From Dryococelus australis (lineage: Eukaryota > Arthropoda > Insecta > Phasmatodea > Phasmatidae): a stretch of 64,000 nucleotides of DNA. The DNA lies in the NCBI GenBank assembly GCA_029891345.1, contig CM057009.1:310162166-310226165 (forward strand). The letters are read 5' to 3'. Of this stretch, positions 34,724 through 44,890 are shown in pieces (within the stretch, counting starts at the first letter, position 1; every line of letters starts with the position of its first letter). The position numbers were made by a program, and so were the translations under genes. Below the pieces are notes generated by a model. That model was given only the letters and a program-made list of their open reading frames with translations. It was not told the origin of the DNA and searched no databases.

Positions 34724-36040
34724 CCCAAATTAATGCCACAGGGAGTAACTCTTTCAACAAGTGTCGTTTGCAGTGAAACGTTCATTAAAATTAGCCTCAC
34801 ATTAAATTAGCACCCAGTAAATGAATGTGACAAAATCCCTATTGAATCCACGTAGTAGTAGTGGTGGTGGTGGTTCATAGTGTCCACCACATGGGGACGT
34901 GGATCTCAGTAATCCCGTGGTCTTTCGAAAAAGTGATTAGTATATCAGAGTACTAAAAATAAGGGAACCAAAAAGCTAGTAGTGAGTTCTGCATAGAACA
35001 AAATTACTTTAATTAATTTTCAAAAATGTGTAAATTCATTTTTAAGCAGCCAAATTAATGAAGAATATTTATTTTTAAATTACAAGGGTATTTGTGTGTG
35101 CTTTTCCTTTACAGCTGAGAGAGAAACTTAAATTACAAAAACTATATCCAAAATAAAAATCAGTGCACGTAGTTTTTATATAACATTTCAGTGTTCTGTA
35201 CAAGTGCCTTGAATATTGTACCCAGTGATATGTGTATCATCCAATGCTATGTTTCATATTATTCACGTAAAATATTTTGTCAAGGGATTTTTCTGTTCTG
35301 GCATGGTGTGGGTTACAGGTGTCACCGACGACATGTCACTCTCCTCAGTCTTGGTTTAATGAGCATTAGAGCACGTAGTGTTCACACAACTTGGAGGTGA
35401 AGCATCTTTGTTTCTTACCAAGTAAGAAACTAACAGCACCGCAATAGACATAAAATTTTTTAACATTTTCTATTTATTTTGTGCACCTCCTAGTAAACCT
35501 CCCATCCGGAGCAGACTTACGGCCCCTCTGGCATATTATTACTTAATTATTTTCACCACGTCTTAGACTTTTTTTGTAGGTTAGGCCTATGCGGGGCTTT
35601 GTGCTGCCTGCCCGCTTATATTTTTCAATTGTGTACCATCACATCACCAGTGCTGAATAAATATATTCAATTTATTTAACTGATGTGTTTGTATACGTTT
35701 ATTCTCGCTTGTCGAGAAGGTTTAAGGCAAACGGACCTTATTTTCTGCCAAATACCTGCCATGTTGTCTTACGACCACATAAGTTTGGATGCTGCATGTG
35801 TACCTGTTTGAAAATGTATTGCAGTGTGTGTTGGGAAGCCATAATAGCCCAGATCGAGTGCAGATATATTTCAGTTTGGTAAGGGGTTGTTGGGAAGCCA
35901 GAATATCCCAGCTCGAGTGCAGGTATCACAGTCAACCTGTCTAAGCCATTTTCTAACATCACTGTATTCAGATGCCAGGGACACAGGGTCATTTAGCCTG
36001 GGCTTTCCAACCCCATGGCCCACTTCAAGGGTCTCATGTT
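34724..36040. other. Intron 3 spacer with GTG repeat and a 38-bp local duplication
   Basis: A short GTA/GTG repeat lies at about 34851-34873. Two adjacent 38-bp copies (35830-35867 and 35889-35926), each starting GTTGGGAAGCC and containing a CGAGTGCAG core, differ at a few positions. Part of this stretch may be the 5' region of the gag element that follows, but I cannot place an LTR. Confidence 0.4.
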
Positions 36041-36299
36041 AATCAGAGCAAATTCCCCTCCTCCTTGGTTAGCTGGCACCCACCGGACATTTACTATTCA
36101 CATTAGAGACCCTGTGACCATCCTGTTTAGCAGCCGATCGGCATGCCCACACTGGGCTTCATCACGCCAATCCCCGCTAGTCTTCAATTGGCGCCCTTCC
36201 ATGTGGCTAAACACAGCGGCCACATGGGTGGCCAAGCGTGGAACCTCCATTTTCTGTTGTTGGAGAACGTGGAGTGCGAAGAAGCTGCCATAGTTGGCA

Positions 36300-37520
36300 T
36301 TGGATTCCAGGTACTGTAACAGAAACATTTTTCCCTCCCTCCATTGTTTCCACGTTTCCAGATTGTCCACCCCACCACACACCACAACAACGTGTGAGTG
36401 GGAGAAACCCCCGAAACAACCTTCCCAGAGTCAGACTTATATGAGGCAACATACCAGACTGAGGGACGTAACAGCACCGCAACCAGTTCAAAAAACAGTG
36501 ACACCTGAAGTGACCAAGCCTATCAGGCAGAGACATTTAGTACCCTTACCACCACCCACAACTAATGTACTACGCCTACTGACCCAGCAACCTGCCGTTG
36601 CATCTTCACCACTCTTAACATGCCTTTCTCCAGATCCTTATGCCATCCTGTCAATGACACCAACAAAATTCAAAATTCTCCCAAATTTTTTGGACAAGGC
36701 TCGGAAGACACACAGGCATTTATTGAAGAGTATGCAACCACTGCAGAGGTATGGAGTTCCTAGGGAAGAATGGCTGAGTGTCGTAGGAGCCAACTTACAG
36801 GTGACACACGAGTATGGTGGAGGACCATTACCGAATACCAGATGACTTGGAAACAGTGTGTCACTAAGTTTTCAACGTGGTACACCAGCACGTTAGCCAC
36901 AATTCAAACACAAGTTGGTATTTTCACCGAACTGCAACACTCACACAAAGAGTTAGAGATGTTCGTTAGGTGGAAAGTGAACTTAGTTACCAGATTTCAC
37001 CCTCGTGTTGCCACCGCAGATATGCTAGAAGCAGTTATCCAAACAGTGCTGCCAGAATACAGAGCTGATTTGAGACTGACAATCCACCATGGATTCGAAA
37101 ACTTTGTGGGGACAGCTGCAGGAATCTCACGTGACATGAGTAACATCAACAAGGAGCTCTGCCACATGGCATGGCAAACCTAAACACTGCCATGCCCACC
37201 ATCCGTCAAAACAATAACAACACGGTGCCTAGTAGTCAACCACCCGCAAATCACGCAAGGAGTGCAGCAATGCATACACCAGTGGAGAGTTTAGGGGCAA
37301 GCAGACCTCCGCGCCAAAACAACACATGGCGAGCACCACATGAGAATAGTAGATCTGACTGACCACCGCCTTGCCCATGCAGATATTGACCTGGTGATCT
37401 AATGCACTGGCACATGGACTGCCCTAGCTGCAGGGAAAGATAGAACACAGAGTCAGGAAATGGAGAACAGGGATAGGGGACACGCCCCCTATCCCCGAAA
37501 CCATTACAACAACAAACCCG
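36300..37520 (+). pseudogene. Ty3/gypsy-like gag remnant
   Basis: The clearest part is 36770-37183 (137 codons). It has a WWRTI motif, a TWKQCVTKFSTWY stretch and a downstream LVTRFHP..AT helix region, the pattern of a retrotransposon gag capsid domain. The N-terminal part (36294-36845) is proline-rich and overlaps in another frame, with at least one frameshift near 36690-36780. After the stop at 37183 the continuation contains a ruined zinc knuckle near 37370-37430 in which a cysteine codon is TGA. No pol follows; a non-coding stretch leads into a dispersed repeat ending in a polypurine tract. Confidence 0.65.
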
Positions 37521-38459
37521 CATATACTAAAGAGAGCCTGAATTGAATTTTTTTTTTTGTGTTGATAAAAGTAGTCATTTATGAAATTATAATTTTTTTT
37601 TTGTACTCCAGAACCTAGGAACAGAGCAATACAGTTGGAGTGTACGTTAAAAGTATTTAGTTGATGGCCGAGACGAGAAAGATTTGTGTTTGTTAATTGT
37701 TTAAGCTGATTTGAAGTTTTTGAGATCGTAGCTCACTATTTTATGATGTTTAAACAGTCCCAACATTTGGATAGTGACATTTTGATGTTTTTTATGCTGT
37801 TATTTAGTCGCTAGCTGTTGAAACAGCAATGAGAAATTTGAGTTTCAGTAATGAGGACCTAGTCGCAGAGGTCCAGAGTTTACTAGTCATTAGAGCTTGT
37901 TAGTGTTTCAAGCGCCGCCATGTCTCCTTGGAACATAGTCTGATTAGTTGTACATGAGAGAAAAATGCTGTGTAATAAAGTAATAGTTGAAAGGTCTTCA
38001 TAGTATAAGCTGTTAAGAATAAGTTAATTATGTTAAGAACTTTAATACTTAGTTTGTTTTAGATGCAAAATGTAATATGCACTTGGTGGGGCCTTAAGAC
38101 GCCTAATAAAGACCCATCAGTGTCCAGATATAAATTATTTACCAGACGACGAGGCTAAGATTTGGAGCCCATTTTTTTTAGCCACTAAAATAACTGCCAA
38201 TTGTTTACCAAATCCTAGCCGCTGAATTATAGGTTTTTTCGTAAATAAAACCACTAAAAATGTGTTTAAGATGTTATGTAAGCCATTGATTATAAGTTTT
38301 AATTTTGCAGGCGCTGACTTAGTGAAGACCTTTTAACCCCAAAGTTATCAAATAAATTCTACATTCTGATGGAGAGTGAGGAGTTACTGTACCATAGCAG
38401 CTTAAACGTAAGGTTATTCTAGTTTTATAGGTTTATTCGTTATTTGTTTCCTTTGAAGG
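37521..38459. other. AT-rich non-coding part of gag-bearing element
   Basis: No gene is seen. A homopolymer T tract lies at 37549-37559 and another at 37592-37600. The last 120 bp can be aligned with the DNA just upstream of repeat copy a near 25130-25250, so this is probably still inside the retroelement. Confidence 0.4.
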
Positions 38460-39547
38460 GGTTTAGTGTTAATTGTAGTTAGATGGGTGGGGTTAGGAGC
38501 AGGCCAGCTTGTCTCTCCTCTCCCTACCCCTACCCTAGCTGCAGAGGAGAGACATTGTGAGTGTTCATATTGTGAGGAGTGAAACAGCGGAGAAATAAGG
38601 ACTCTCATTTTGGTGCATGTGACCTAGGACACGCTTTTCAAGTGCTGATTCAGTTACGCCGGTGTCTACAACGATGTTGGAGGAGGTGATTCCTGGCTAC
38701 TTCGTAGGCGAGTTTTCTGAGCCTTCACCCCCAGAAGTCAACATCTGTAGCCAGTTGAGCCCTCATCCTTGGCATTAGACGACCCAGCCTCCAGTTTCCA
38801 GTGCCACCTTGGGAGATGTCAACAGTGTGATCGGGACTCCTGGCCATACTAGAAAGGAGAGTTTTGTCGGGGTACCTGCTGCCCCCTCCCCCTTGCTTGC
38901 GTTGACCAGATGGCCAGAGGAGCCCACCACCAGTAGGCTGACCCGGATGGAGTGTGAAAGAAGACTTTCCCGATGAAAAAAGACATTGTGGTGCATGTGG
39001 TTGAACTGTCCTTAGTACATGATGTGTGGGCCTCACTTCTACGTGTAGACAGCAACACCCCTACCTCTTCCCTAGTTCCTTTACTAGTCGTCAGACCTCA
39101 GAAATTTAAGCTGGTTTCCTACTTGTTAAGCCTGCTATTTTAGGACAATGTTTGGTGGGAGGTTTCTGTTTTAGGAACCATTTATGTTTATTTTAGGATG
39201 ACTCATGGTAAAGTACCTCACACCTCCATCATTGTCACACTTGTTTGATGCTTTATTTTATTTTCATTGGTAGTTCAATTAACAATAATGTTTTGGTTGA
39301 TTTGGTCATTAGTTTAAGATTTAAAAGTTATAAAGTAAAGTAACGTAAAAGAAGGTTTATGTGATAAAGTTGATTATGTTGTTGGCTGTTGTCCACTGCT
39401 GGTGCTACTATTCTAATAATATGTCCTATGGTTCAACTTATTGGAGTCGAGAGGTCCTGTGCTGACTCATCGGCTGATGAGTTTTGCACATTGATGCTTA
39501 ATTCAATGTCACCTTGTGTCACATCGTTAGGAATAGAGAAGGGGGGA
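38460..39547 (+). repeat. Dispersed repeat, copy b, ending in a polypurine tract
   Basis: Begins TTAGATGGGTGGGGTTAGG and matches copy a at 25250. It ends with AGAGAAGGGGGGA (39535-39547) followed directly by TGTTTACGGGC, the arrangement of a polypurine tract and the first bases of a 3' LTR. With the gag remnant 1 kb upstream on the same strand, this suggests one gag-bearing element with pol deleted, running from about 36 kb to past 39.5 kb. Confidence 0.55.
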
Positions 39548-40200
39548 TGTTTACGGGCCTGCTGATATGCTTGGTTTACGCATATTTCACTTCCTATCCG
39601 TGATTATGGGGTGAGTGGCTCTACGTTAATTGCGCCAGTCTATAATTAATTGCAAAATAAGTTTACATTATTTTATTCTTTACAGTTTACATGAGCACTC
39701 TTGGGGAGTAGGGTCAAACAGACATTAAATTTTAAGTTTGTTCAGGATAACCGCTACTTCAATTCCTCCATGTATATCTGCAATTTAGGGATCAAAATAA
39801 AATATACAACTCTTTACTTCTACGTTAAGTACCGTTAGTCAGGAGAAATGTTTAGGCAAAATGGCTCATTTTGTGTGGGACCTCAGTTCCTGGCAATGCA
39901 ATTTAAATTCCTACCCTTTTTTTAAACCTTAACCTCTAGTAACATTTCTTTGGAACCCTTTTTGCTGTTTTGCATATTCTCTACTGGAGGAACAAGAGTC
40001 ATTTCCTACAGCCTGACTATTAGGTTAGGATTTTTAGGTGCTAATTGACACCTAACCTTTCCTACTAAATTACCTACTACGAGTTGTTGCACTCTAGTAG
40101 TTTTACTCAGACGACTATCCTACCACTTCCTACTAGATTTACCTACTAGTGTCCTATGTTGGGGTATGATAGTTCAAATTGGCGTATGCCAAATACTCAC
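39548..40200 (+). other. Possible 3' LTR of gag-bearing element, then spacer
   Basis: Starts TGTTTACGGGCCTGC right after the purine tract. No matching 5' copy is visible upstream of 36 kb, so its end cannot be fixed. From about 40040 to 40150 CCTACTA-type motifs (reverse TAGTAGG) recur several times. Confidence 0.35.
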
Positions 40201-40768
40201 TCATTTGCTGCCGGGGTAGGTCGCTGGCGTTTGTAGATGCTTCACCTCAGCGGTCGCTTTTTTTTTGTGGCGGTGCGGTAGGTGTAGCGGACCACTGGAA
40301 CGTGGTGGGCACCCTCCATGCAATTTCCCTGTAGCATCCTGGAACATGTGTTGTGCGTCTCGCACACAGTGGTGTCGCTCTGGTGGCACTGTCAGCTGTA
40401 GGTGTTGGTTTTGGGACAGCGGCTTGGGCATTATCCTGGGTTGCTGGAGTCGAGGGCCTTGGTGATGTAGACCGGCTCATCCTGGCGTGAGCAACATGGG
40501 TGAGAGGTGTGTGTTACTCGCAATCTTCATCCGCTTCATTCAGAAAACCAATTTCACTTTATTGTCTGTCCGTGTGTCACTTTTGATGTCCTCTCTCGTC
40601 TCTTTAGCTCTGGTGGCGTGGTCAGTCTCCTGGTTGACTGATGGCTCCATTACTAATATGTTGTACCTTAGACTCTCTTGAATCTCTCGTCAGTCATATC
40701 TTCCCTCTTGCTGGGGATTAGAAAGAATTGGAGGGGTAGCCAGGTGATTGAACTCATGTCCCGATGTT

Positions 40769-40816
40769 CAGGCTACTCCCCCACCCCCCGATGAAGGGGG
40801 GGGGGGGAGTAGCCTG
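40769..40816. repeat. Inverted repeat with C-run and G-run arms
   Basis: CAGGCTACTCCCCC on the left and GGGGGAGTAGCCTG on the right are perfect complements, with further C:G pairing inwards and a short GATGAA-type loop. The right arm holds a run of about 14 G. It lies inside the tail region of the gypsy remnant. Confidence 0.9.
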
Positions 40817-41399
40817 GACTGAGCCTGGGGGCAGCGGACAGCTGGCCTTGTCTAGTTCAATCGCCGGGGTAGCGCTTCTTCCGATGTTGGAATGAGGGCT
40901 GATTGTGTGCGTTCACCACTAGGCTAGGGCGACGCTCTAGATTCCTGGTGCTTTACAGCCAGGGGTAAGGCAAGTGGTCGAACGAGGTGAGTCTGTGGCC
41001 GTACTGTCACGTCTTTAGGGGCGGCTGGAGGTTCGTGGACCTCCTCTATTGCGCTTTCTATCAGCCACTTTCTTATGCTGGTCGTATCTGCAGGACAACA
41101 CCACGATAATTCTGTTATTGAAATCTGTTTCCCTGCACGTGATCTAGGTGAGTAAGCTATATATGAACTGCAGGGGAGGGAAGGTAGTACCCTCAAGAAA
41201 AATCCTTCATGGGTGGTCAGTCTGCTTTACTTGATGTATGACTGAGAGAAGGGAGGGAGGGAGGGAGGGAGTTGGGCCTTCCGGAGTCGGTCATATCGGA
41301 TTCACGGAGCGGGGCTTGGGGCGCATATCTCGCCTGCCTCTTGGGAGGTCAAGGTTTTGTTTCCTCTTGGGTTTCTGTCTGGGAAACTTTCACCTTGGG

Positions 41400-42340
41400 G
41401 GACTCGCTACCGTGGTATGGTCTGAGTTGCTCGTAGGGTACTTTCCACATGTTTGCTTCCCGTTGATGATCCAATATACGTTGTTCCCGACATTCCTAAT
41501 GATTGTGACAGGCCCGTTCTATTTCGAGGCCACACTGGCAGAAAATAGATCCGCCACCTTACTGAGGGGTTTGTTTCTTACCATTACCTTAGTTCCCAAG
41601 GGGTATATTTGCCCAGGCGATCGACGGCTGGGATATTACCTAGCAATGTATTCCGTCTAGTGGTGTTCCGCTCCTTTACCTTGCATGGGTGGCGGTGACC
41701 ATCTGTCTGGGGTCGGGGACAGGGTAGCAGACTTTTCCCATTCTCAGTCTCCGGGTCAACACAGGGTGCGCCCCAGAAGAAGTTGGCTCAGGTTGGCTTT
41801 CGTAGCCTCGTTCCCGTCTTAGCAGGGCGAACAGTATGGACGAGATAGCTCTGTCCCATAGTCCGTGGTCATTGCCAGTACTCAACCAGAAGCATTTATT
41901 TAGTTCCTTGTTCCGCCTCTCCTTGGTATTTGCCCTGTGGCAATGGGGGTGGGGGGGTGGTCCATGTTTCCATTCCCCATAGCGTGCAGGCATCCCGCCA
42001 GGGTCGACTAGTGAACGGTGTGCCGTTATCCGTGAGGATAACCCAGGATTAACCCCACCGGGCAAATACCTATGCGTTGATCTTGTCAATGATTTGTTTA
42101 GTTCCCTAACTGGGAAGGTGGAAAGCCTCCACCCAGTGGGAGAATAGGTCTGTGACATCCAGTAGATAAAGATTGCCTCGTTTACTCCGTTGATACGGTC
42201 CCATCACATCGGCAGCATTCTGTTCCCAGGCTTGGCTGGGGCGGCATGGTACGTAGGGGCTCCTTGCCTGTGTGTACTCTTTTTGGTGACAACATATATC
42301 ACACTGTGATACCTGGTGGTGAATGTATCTTTTCATCCCT
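41400..42340 (-). pseudogene. Gypsy integrase
   Basis: Frame 42336-42106 has the zinc-binding start (HHQVSQCDICCHQK, the HH-CC module) and the first catalytic region (LDVTDLFSHW). In a second frame between 42158 and 41676 the LTDNGTPF and later ERRN motifs supply the second Asp and the Glu of the DDE core. Between about 41600 and 41400 a segment reading GTKVMVRN and later GPVTIIR, GNNVYWI is the C-terminal GPY/F-like region. Frame changes near 42110 and several stops disable it. Confidence 0.75.
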
Positions 42341-42701
42341 TCCCAGGCGTACCATGTCGCTCATGGATGCTGCAAATGGTTTCCCTAGTCCCCGAGAGTT
42401 TAGCATAGGGATGGCTTGGAAGTGATTGCATATCATGAGGTGTAAAGCCAGGGGAACCTAGAATCTTCTGAGGGAAACCGGAGGACCGTTTTTGGTCCGA
42501 ATTAGGCCTCCCCGACTTCGGTAGTGAAGGTGCTGTTCCTTAGGTAAACGGATGATTTGTGCATCCTTTTGCTTCTCTTGCTGAACCAGGTTCTGGATGA
42601 GTTGTGTTTGTTGTATTCGCAACTTCTGGTCGGACTCAGGGCATATGCGATTAGGGGGCATCACCCTCTCGCAATCCTCTTTCGCTTCCTTTGGGACCTG
42701 G

Positions 42702-43037
42702 CTAATGGGACAAGGCATATGGCAAATCGTTTAGGTGGCCAGGACAATGTTGGATTGTAAACTTGAACTCTGACAGGAATAATTCCCACGTACCTAATTT
42801 GGCTTGGGTGGACCTGGAGTAGTGTAACAATTTTAATGATTGGTTATTGGAGTGTAAAATTAACTTACTGCCTTCCAGTAAGTAACAATACTTCCGCATT
42901 GCCCAGATAACCACAAGGCATTCTTGCTCATTGCTTGGGTAGCAGGCATTTGTGTCACTTAGTCGGGTACTCGCGTAGGAGATGATCAAAGATTGGTGGT
43001 GGTGGTCGTCCCGATACAGTACCGCTCCTAATCCCAC
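42702..43037 (-). pseudogene. Gypsy RNase H
   Basis: A 111-codon open stretch. It has the MGLGAVLYRD start of gypsy RNase H, YPSNEQECLVVIWA with the catalytic Glu, and NNQSL where the family has TD(H/N)xSL, so the second Asp appears lost. The end, HCPGHLNDLPYALSH, is close to the usual PG..N..AD.LSR. It removes template RNA in the normal cycle. Confidence 0.85.
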
Positions 43038-43199
43038 TTGGTTGGCATCCGTCTGAAAAATTTGTGGCCTCCCTTCGAAGGGTCAGTGTAGATGTCTGAT
43101 ATGTAAGAACTGTTTCTTTAAGTCTGTAAAAGTTTCCTGCGTCTCTGGGGTCCAATGTCACCTATGATATTTGCGGAGAAGGGCTTGCAGAGTGGCCAT

Positions 43200-43932
43200 T
43201 CTTTAGTCGGCATTTGGTAGGAAACTACAAAGCCAGTTACACAGCCCTAAAAATTAGCATAGTTGTGTCTTGGTTTGTTAGATGGGAGCATTCTGAACTG
43301 CCTGTATTGAATGGTGTAGGAGAAAATTTCCTTTGGGGGTAATTATGTGTCCCGAGTAATCAAAACTACACCTCCATAAATGGATCTTGCTGAGCTTGAT
43401 TTTTGACTGTGCATCTCAAGACGTTCTAATACCCTTGTAAGATGATTGTGATGCTCCTCCCAGGTGTGTGAATAAATTATGATGTCATCTGGATACATAA
43501 ATCAGAATTCTCCTACATATCCTGTCAGTACTTCAGCAGTAATTAACCTCTGGAAGGTTGCGGGCGCATTCTTTAAGACAAAAGGCATTGCCTTAAATTG
43601 GAGGGTCTCTCCCAGGGGAGTGGTGAAGGCGATATATTTTCTGCTTTCCGGATGGACTGCAATGTGCCAATATCCTGAATGGAGATTAAGCGTACTGAAT
43701 ATTGAGAACTTTCCGATATCCCAGAGGGCATTCTGTAATAAGATTACGGGATGAGCAATGGGGTGGGTATGTTTTTCAGTTTCTTGTAGTTCACGCAGAA
43801 TCGTTTCACCCCACTCTTCTTGGGTACTAGAATGATTGGGGATTTGTAGGCTGAACTAGAGTGTTCAATAATCTCATGGTGTTTCATCTCCTTTACTTGT
43901 TCCAGGATCTCCTGTCTGCGGTAGGCAGACAT
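43200..43932 (-). pseudogene. Gypsy reverse transcriptase
   Basis: Frame 43932-43744 opens with YRRQEILEQVKEM, then SSSAYKSPIILVPKK and RFCVNYKKL, the standard N-terminal part of the gypsy RT. In another frame further left are HSGYWHIAVHPES, a TPLGETLQFKAMPF block and a catalytic box reading YPDD instead of YLDD/YVDD, directly after a stop. The fingers and palm can be recognised, but stops and at least two frameshifts prevent translation. Confidence 0.85.
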
Positions 43933-44109
43933 CTTGTACGGTGGGCAATGGAGGGGTTGCTCTGTGTTGGGCCAGATTTCGTCTTGGATGATTCTCGTTT
44001 ACTGCAGCGGGCTGTTGTTAGAGAAAACCTTAGTGTGTCGTTCCAGGATGTGTTGCAGTTGGCCAAACTGGGGGGCTCCAAGTGATGTTGTATCTCCACC
44101 AGAGGAATA

Positions 44110-44742
44110 CTATAGTCCCCCACCCAATTTAGTGAGCTCTACCAACTGAGGGTGACGTGGTCCATTGTCCCAATAATGTATTTTCCCTTGTCCATGGTTG
44201 ATTATGCACTGTTGGTTCCTATGCCCTGGCTGCCCCAGAATGATTTCTCCCGCGATATCGGGAATAGCTGTGAACCATACATTGTGTGTCAGCTGACCAA
44301 TTCCGAGTGTTAATCGCACTCACTCTTCTGTTCTTATGGTTTGGTTGGCATTCGCCATCTGGACTTCGAAGGGTGGGGGTTGGAGTTCTGCATTCTGAGA
44401 AGGCGTTAGAATATTGGTACAAATGAAATTCCCATTGGCGGCTGAATCTAATAAGGCCATGTGGGGAAGGTAATTTGCTTCTTCCCCGTTAGTTGGGTGA
44501 TTGTCAGAGAGCTAGGGAGTCTCGAGTTTGATTCTTGACATGGTGTAGTTCTTGTTCCACTTTGGCGGACGTTGAGGCATCGGATAGTACCAGTGGTTTG
44601 TGATTTTTCTGCGGGGGCCATTTCCTCAGGGTTTGCGATTACGAGTCTGCACAATCTGCAGGCGTGGAGGAGGGATTCGAATCTCCATGTTTCGCCACGT
44701 GGGGCACTCTCACTTTAATTGCCGGCTTGGGCAATACCAGCA
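44110..44742 (-). pseudogene. Gypsy nucleocapsid knuckle and aspartic protease
   Basis: At 44742-44702 a zinc knuckle is recognisable as CWYC...EC, with the His replaced and a stop inside. From about 44465 the protease reads ALLDSAANGNFI; the active-site triad is DSA, where retroviral-type proteases have D(S/T)G. Downstream a frame at 44319-44110 carries the flap-to-end segment (AIPDIAGEIILGQPGHRN), which contains the ILG motif seen in this family. Confidence 0.7.
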
Positions 44743-44890
44743 TCGTGGCACAGTGGCGGCAGGTTGAGGAAAGGTCATGTTCCACTTTGCGGGCGGTCAG
44801 GGAAGGGGGCTGGGCCGGTGTCCTTGGCGGCGCGTGCCAGCATGGCCTTCCCAGAGAGGAGGCATGTCAGGAAACATCTTAAGCATGAAA

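Larger units (their letters stand above)
40201..44890 (-). mobile_element. Ty3/gypsy retrotransposon pol remnant
   Basis: On the minus strand the order is zinc knuckle (44742-44702), protease, reverse transcriptase, RNase H, integrase core and integrase C-terminus (to about 41400), then a proline-rich tail, which is the Ty3/gypsy order. All domains are broken by stops and frameshifts. Gag upstream of the knuckle is missing beyond about 44890 and neither LTR can be placed, so the element is truncated. The orientation is the same as the host gene. Confidence 0.8.

Noticed and set aside
36190-36210. TGGCGCCC resembling a lysine-tRNA primer-binding site before the gag remnant
   Set aside because: Only the first eight bases fit and no LTR end can be placed next to it.
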